This document shows, piece after piece, positions 51,737 through 54,269 of a stretch of DNA of 54,269 nt. Below the pieces are notes generated by a model. It ran no database searches. It was not told where the DNA came from and was given only the letters and a program-made list of their open reading frames with translations. Location of the stretch: NCBI GenBank assembly GCA_903828665.1, contig CAIKMZ010000072.1:1-54269 (forward strand), read 5' to 3'. The DNA is from an uncultured beta proteobacterium. Its GTDB lineage: Bacteria > Pseudomonadota > Gammaproteobacteria > Burkholderiales > Burkholderiaceae_C. The position numbers and the translations under genes were made by a program. Position 1 is the stretch's first letter, and each line of letters begins with the position of its first letter.

Positions 51737-54269
51737 TCATGGCGCCGGACGCACCGGAATGGGCTTGGGTCGGTTGTTGCCGCGCATCTGCCTCGGAATG
51801 ATTTCGCCATTGATGACGTGGCAGCTCACGCAAGTGCTCTTGTCCGGCTGCGGCTGGTACAAGGGTGACATATGCGCATAGGAAACCGGCAGCCAGGCCA
51901 CCGTGCGGTGACAGGTGTCGCAGGACCTGGTGGTCACAAAATGCCCGCCCGATTTACCGCCGGCGACCACACTGTTGTGACAGGTCTGACACTGGCTCGG
52001 CACGACGCCCTGGTGGCTGAACTGTGCCGGCTTCCACGCGGTGCTGCGGTGACAGTTGTCGCATGACAGACGTGTCTGCAGGTGTCTGGCTGGCATCCCG
52101 ACCGCCGCTTGCCCGTTGTGGCAGGTTTGGCACTGCCCGGGCAGGACACCGGCATGGCTGAACGGCTGTTCCTCACCGCTCAGGACCGACAGGCCAAAGC
52201 TGGCGTCCGGCATGACACGCTGATTGATCGTGTTGAGCGCGCCACGCATGATCGGTCGAACCCGGGCCGCGGCGCCGCTGAATTTGGTATAGACCTTGGT
52301 ATGGCATGAAACGCAGTCTTGCCCCGCCTTGCGACTGTGGTGGCCGACCGATGCGGTCACCAGGTTGGTGACGCCGTACCACTTGTAGCCGCCTTCATGG
52401 CAGGTGATGCAGGTCGGGTCTGCTGTTTGAACCGCGACGTGCGCGTTGGTGTTGCCCTTCATGTTCATGCCGACGAAAGAAGTAAACACGCTGGCCGAGT
52501 GGCACGCTTCGCAGGCAACGCCGACGGCCGGCACATGGGTCGATGAGGATGGCGCGGTCGGCGAGCCGCCAGCCACCAGGGGCATGACCTTGGGCTGATA
52601 GGTCACGGGCGGCAGCGATGCGCAGGCAGCCTGCGTCGTGCAGCCTGCAAACGGACCGGCGCCGGCTCCTGCCGTGTGGCAGGTGATGCAGCCGCTCGTG
52701 ATGCCCGTGTGCAATACCGTGTTGCTCGCGAGCCCCGCGACCGAGTAGTCACCCGCGACGATGTGGCAGGTGGCGCAGGCGCCCGTGGTCGGCATGTGAC
52801 CGGCCGGTTTGACGCCGCCGGCAAAGTAGTTCACGCCGCTATGGCACTGCGAACAGTCTCCGGTGGCCGGGTGCGCCGCATCGGCCACGCTGTAGGTGCT
52901 GGCCGTTGCCACAGGCCGGCTGTGGAAGCCGATGTACTGCGCCGTTGCACTCAGCGTCGTCGGAGAGATCGGATAGACGCTCATCCCCATCCAGACATAG
53001 TTGGTGTCGTGGCAGGCATTGCAGCCACCGGTGATCCCGGCGTGAATCTGGGTCGTGGTGGGTATCGGCGTCGCAAACGCGGTGCCCGGCGCCGTCTTGC
53101 TGCCGGAGGCCGCCACCGATCCGCTCGGCGTCGACCCGAGATGACAGTTCTCGCAAACGGTTGACGACGGTATGTGCGACGAGGCCCCGACCGGCGAGGT
53201 CGGCGGCATCACCACGATCTTGCTGACCCCGGCAAAGCTCGCCCCCGTGATGCTCGGCCCGTGGCAGGCCACGCAGTTGTTGGTGATGCCGCTGTGGCTG
53301 AACAGCGAATTGCCGAACTTCGCGCCATTGCCCACCGGCAAGCTGGTCACGCTCGAACCGGCGCCGACGTGACAGGTCTCGCACGCGGTCGTGATCGGCA
53401 TGTGGTTGGCTGGCGACCCGACCACTGTGAAGTTGGCTGCCGGTATCGCAAAGCCCGCCACCACGCTGGCCGCATGGCACTGCGCGCAATTGCTGGTAGT
53501 GCTCGGCGCATTGGCATGGATATTGGCCAGGGTCGGCATCGCCGCATAGTCGGTCGAGGTGTGGCAAGCCGTGCAGGTCGCGGTGCTCGAAGTCGGGATG
53601 TGGTTCGACGGCATGGTCTGCCCGGAGAAGTAGTTCACCCCGCTGTGGCACTGTGAACAGTCGCCCGTGGTCGGGTGTGCCGCGTCGGCCACGCTGTAGG
53701 TGCTGGCCGTCGTCTTGGGCCGGCTGTGGAAGCCTGTGTACTGCGCGCCCGAGGTCAGGGTCGTCGGCGCAATCGGATAGGCACTCATCCCCATCCAGAC
53801 GTAGTTGGTTTCGTGACAGGCGTTGCAGCCACCGGTGATCCCGGCATGGATCTGCGTCGTGGTCGGCGCCGGCGTCGCGAACGCCGTGCCCGGCGCGGTC
53901 TTGCTGCTGGAGGCCGCCACCAGTCCGTTCGGCGTCGATCCCAGGTGACAGGATTCACACGTCGTTGACGACGGTATGTGCGATGTGGCGACACCGGCAG
54001 GCGTTGTCGGCGGCATCACCACGATCTGGCTGACCCCGGCAAAGCTAGCCCCCGTGATGCTCGGCCCGTGGCAGGCCACGCAGTTGTTGGTGATGCCGTT
54101 GTGGCTGAACAGCGAATTGCTGAACTTGGCGCCATTGCCCACCGGCAGGCTGGTCACGCTCGAACCGGCGCCGACGTGACAGGTCTCGCACGCGGTCGTG
54201 ATCGGCATGTGGTTGGCTGGCGGCCCGACCACTGTGAAGTTGGCTGCCGGTATCGCAAAGCCCGCCACC
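51737..54269 (-). CDS. Large multihaem c-type cytochrome, N-terminus outside the window
   Basis: The visible 843 codons (stop at 51737) contain 22 CXXCH haem-binding motifs, roughly one per 38 residues, and the gene continues past the right edge. The first part is a tandem of a ~269-residue module with seven CXXCH (CETCH, CVACH, CESCH, CNACH, CSQCH, CTACH, CAQCH). The second copy keeps the first five, then diverges. The C-terminal 150 residues carry a different CQTCH/CDNCH pattern with paired histidines (PARHLQT, GGHFVTT) that could be distal haem ligands. No membrane anchor is seen in the visible part. It should move electrons across or outside the cell envelope. Confidence 0.95.
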   Translation of the reverse strand, partial: VAGFAIPAANFTVVGPPANHMPITTACETCHVGAGSSVTSLPVGNGAKFSNSLFSHNGITNNCVACHGPSITGASFAGVSQIVVMPPTTPAGVATSHIPSSTTCESCHLGSTPNGLVAASSSKTAPGTAFATPAPTTTQIHAGITGGCNACHETNYVWMGMSAYPIAPTTLTSGAQYTGFHSRPKTTASTYSVADAAHPTTGDCSQCHSGVNYFSGQTMPSNHIPTSSTATCTACHTSTDYAAMPTLANIHANAPSTTSNCAQCHAASVVAGFAIPAANFTVVGSPANHMPITTACETCHVGAGSSVTSLPVGNGAKFGNSLFSHSGITNNCVACHGPSITGASFAGVSKIVVMPPTSPVGASSHIPSSTVCENCHLGSTPSGSVAASGSKTAPGTAFATPIPTTTQIHAGITGGCNACHDTNYVWMGMSVYPISPTTLSATAQYIGFHSRPVATASTYSVADAAHPATGDCSQCHSGVNYFAGGVKPAGHMPTTGACATCHIVAGDYSVAGLASNTVLHTGITSGCITCHTAGAGAGPFAGCTTQAACASLPPVTYQPKVMPLVAGGSPTAPSSSTHVPAVGVACEACHSASVFTSFVGMNMKGNTNAHVAVQTADPTCITCHEGGYKWYGVTNLVTASVGHHSRKAGQDCVSCHTKVYTKFSGAAARVRPIMRGALNTINQRVMPDASFGLSVLSGEEQPFSHAGVLPGQCQTCHNGQAAVGMPARHLQTRLSCDNCHRSTAWKPAQFSHQGVVPSQCQTCHNSVVAGGKSGGHFVTTRSCDTCHRTVAWLPVSYAHMSPLYQPQPDKSTCVSCHVINGEIIPRQMRGNNRPKPIPVRPAP
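52820..54269 (-). repeat. Tandem ~805-bp coding repeat encoding a seven-haem module
   Basis: Sequence at 53401-53460 recurs 807 bp later at 54208-54267 with one mismatch in its first 30 bases. Near 52971 versus 53775 the offset is 804 bp, so one codon differs (GASSH versus GVATSH). The left copy loses similarity near 52820. The right copy runs into the window edge, so more copies may follow. High nucleotide identity points to recent duplication or gene conversion. Confidence 0.9.

Noticed and set aside
52820-54269. Mobile element or phage duplication at the right edge
   Set aside because: The repeated DNA is one continuous reading frame with CXXCH motifs in register, so it is a protein module repeat.
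1-54269. tRNA, rRNA, integrase or insertion sequence genes
   Set aside because: None recognised by eye on either strand, including at the ends of the catabolic block.

Overview
The window is GC-rich DNA that reads like a Burkholderiales (Betaproteobacteria) chromosome. The signs are paired DUF2844/DUF3443 genes, two Bug-type solute receptors, many CoA-ligase/acyl-CoA catabolic genes and two branched-chain-type (Liv) ABC transporters. This placement rests on gene content only. I see no tRNA, rRNA, CRISPR array, phage gene or insertion sequence.

Layout. (1) 1-16043: dedA, a secreted protein of unknown function, an acyl-CoA ligase, a LivHMGF transporter with its binding protein, a second acyl-CoA ligase, mutL, nhaA, a Rieske oxygenase, an EamA exporter and a rhodanese. 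livM of this transporter has an in-frame TGA at codon 6. (2) 16277-27371 (minus): acyl-CoA dehydrogenase, enoyl-CoA hydratase, MeaB-like GTPase and both subunits of a B12-dependent acyl-CoA mutase. Upstream of these lie two class III CoA-transferases, a SnoaL-like protein and two Bug receptors. A divergent IclR regulator (27515-28327) faces this set across a near-perfect palindrome. (3) 28511-36574: beta-propeller lactonase-like protein, Ldh-type dehydrogenase, a second complete Liv transporter and a DUF1932-type dehydrogenase. (4) 36800-42213: IclR, amidohydrolase, CoA ligase and acyl-CoA dehydrogenase, with a divergent enoyl-CoA hydratase. Regions 2-4 look like one accessory catabolic block for uptake, CoA activation, carbon-skeleton rearrangement and beta-oxidation-like steps on unidentified acids.

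(5) 42430-54269 (minus, running off the right edge): a compact nine-gene operon. In transcription order it encodes a very large multihaem c-type cytochrome (22 CXXCH motifs in the visible part, built on an ~805-bp tandem module), a TPR/outer-membrane beta-barrel protein, a CcmI-like apocytochrome chaperone, DUF2844, a DUF3443 lipoprotein with two pepsin-like D-[TS]-G-S motifs, a TolA/TonB-like protein, a membrane-anchored iron-sulfur/FAD oxidoreductase, ExbB and ExbD.

Two things stand out. The first is the mutase: its cofactor-binding subunit is normal, but the substrate-pocket and catalytic positions differ from every characterised subfamily I can compare from memory, so its substrate is open. 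The second is the cytochrome/barrel/TonB/oxidoreductase operon, which may be an undescribed envelope electron-transfer system energised by ExbBD.
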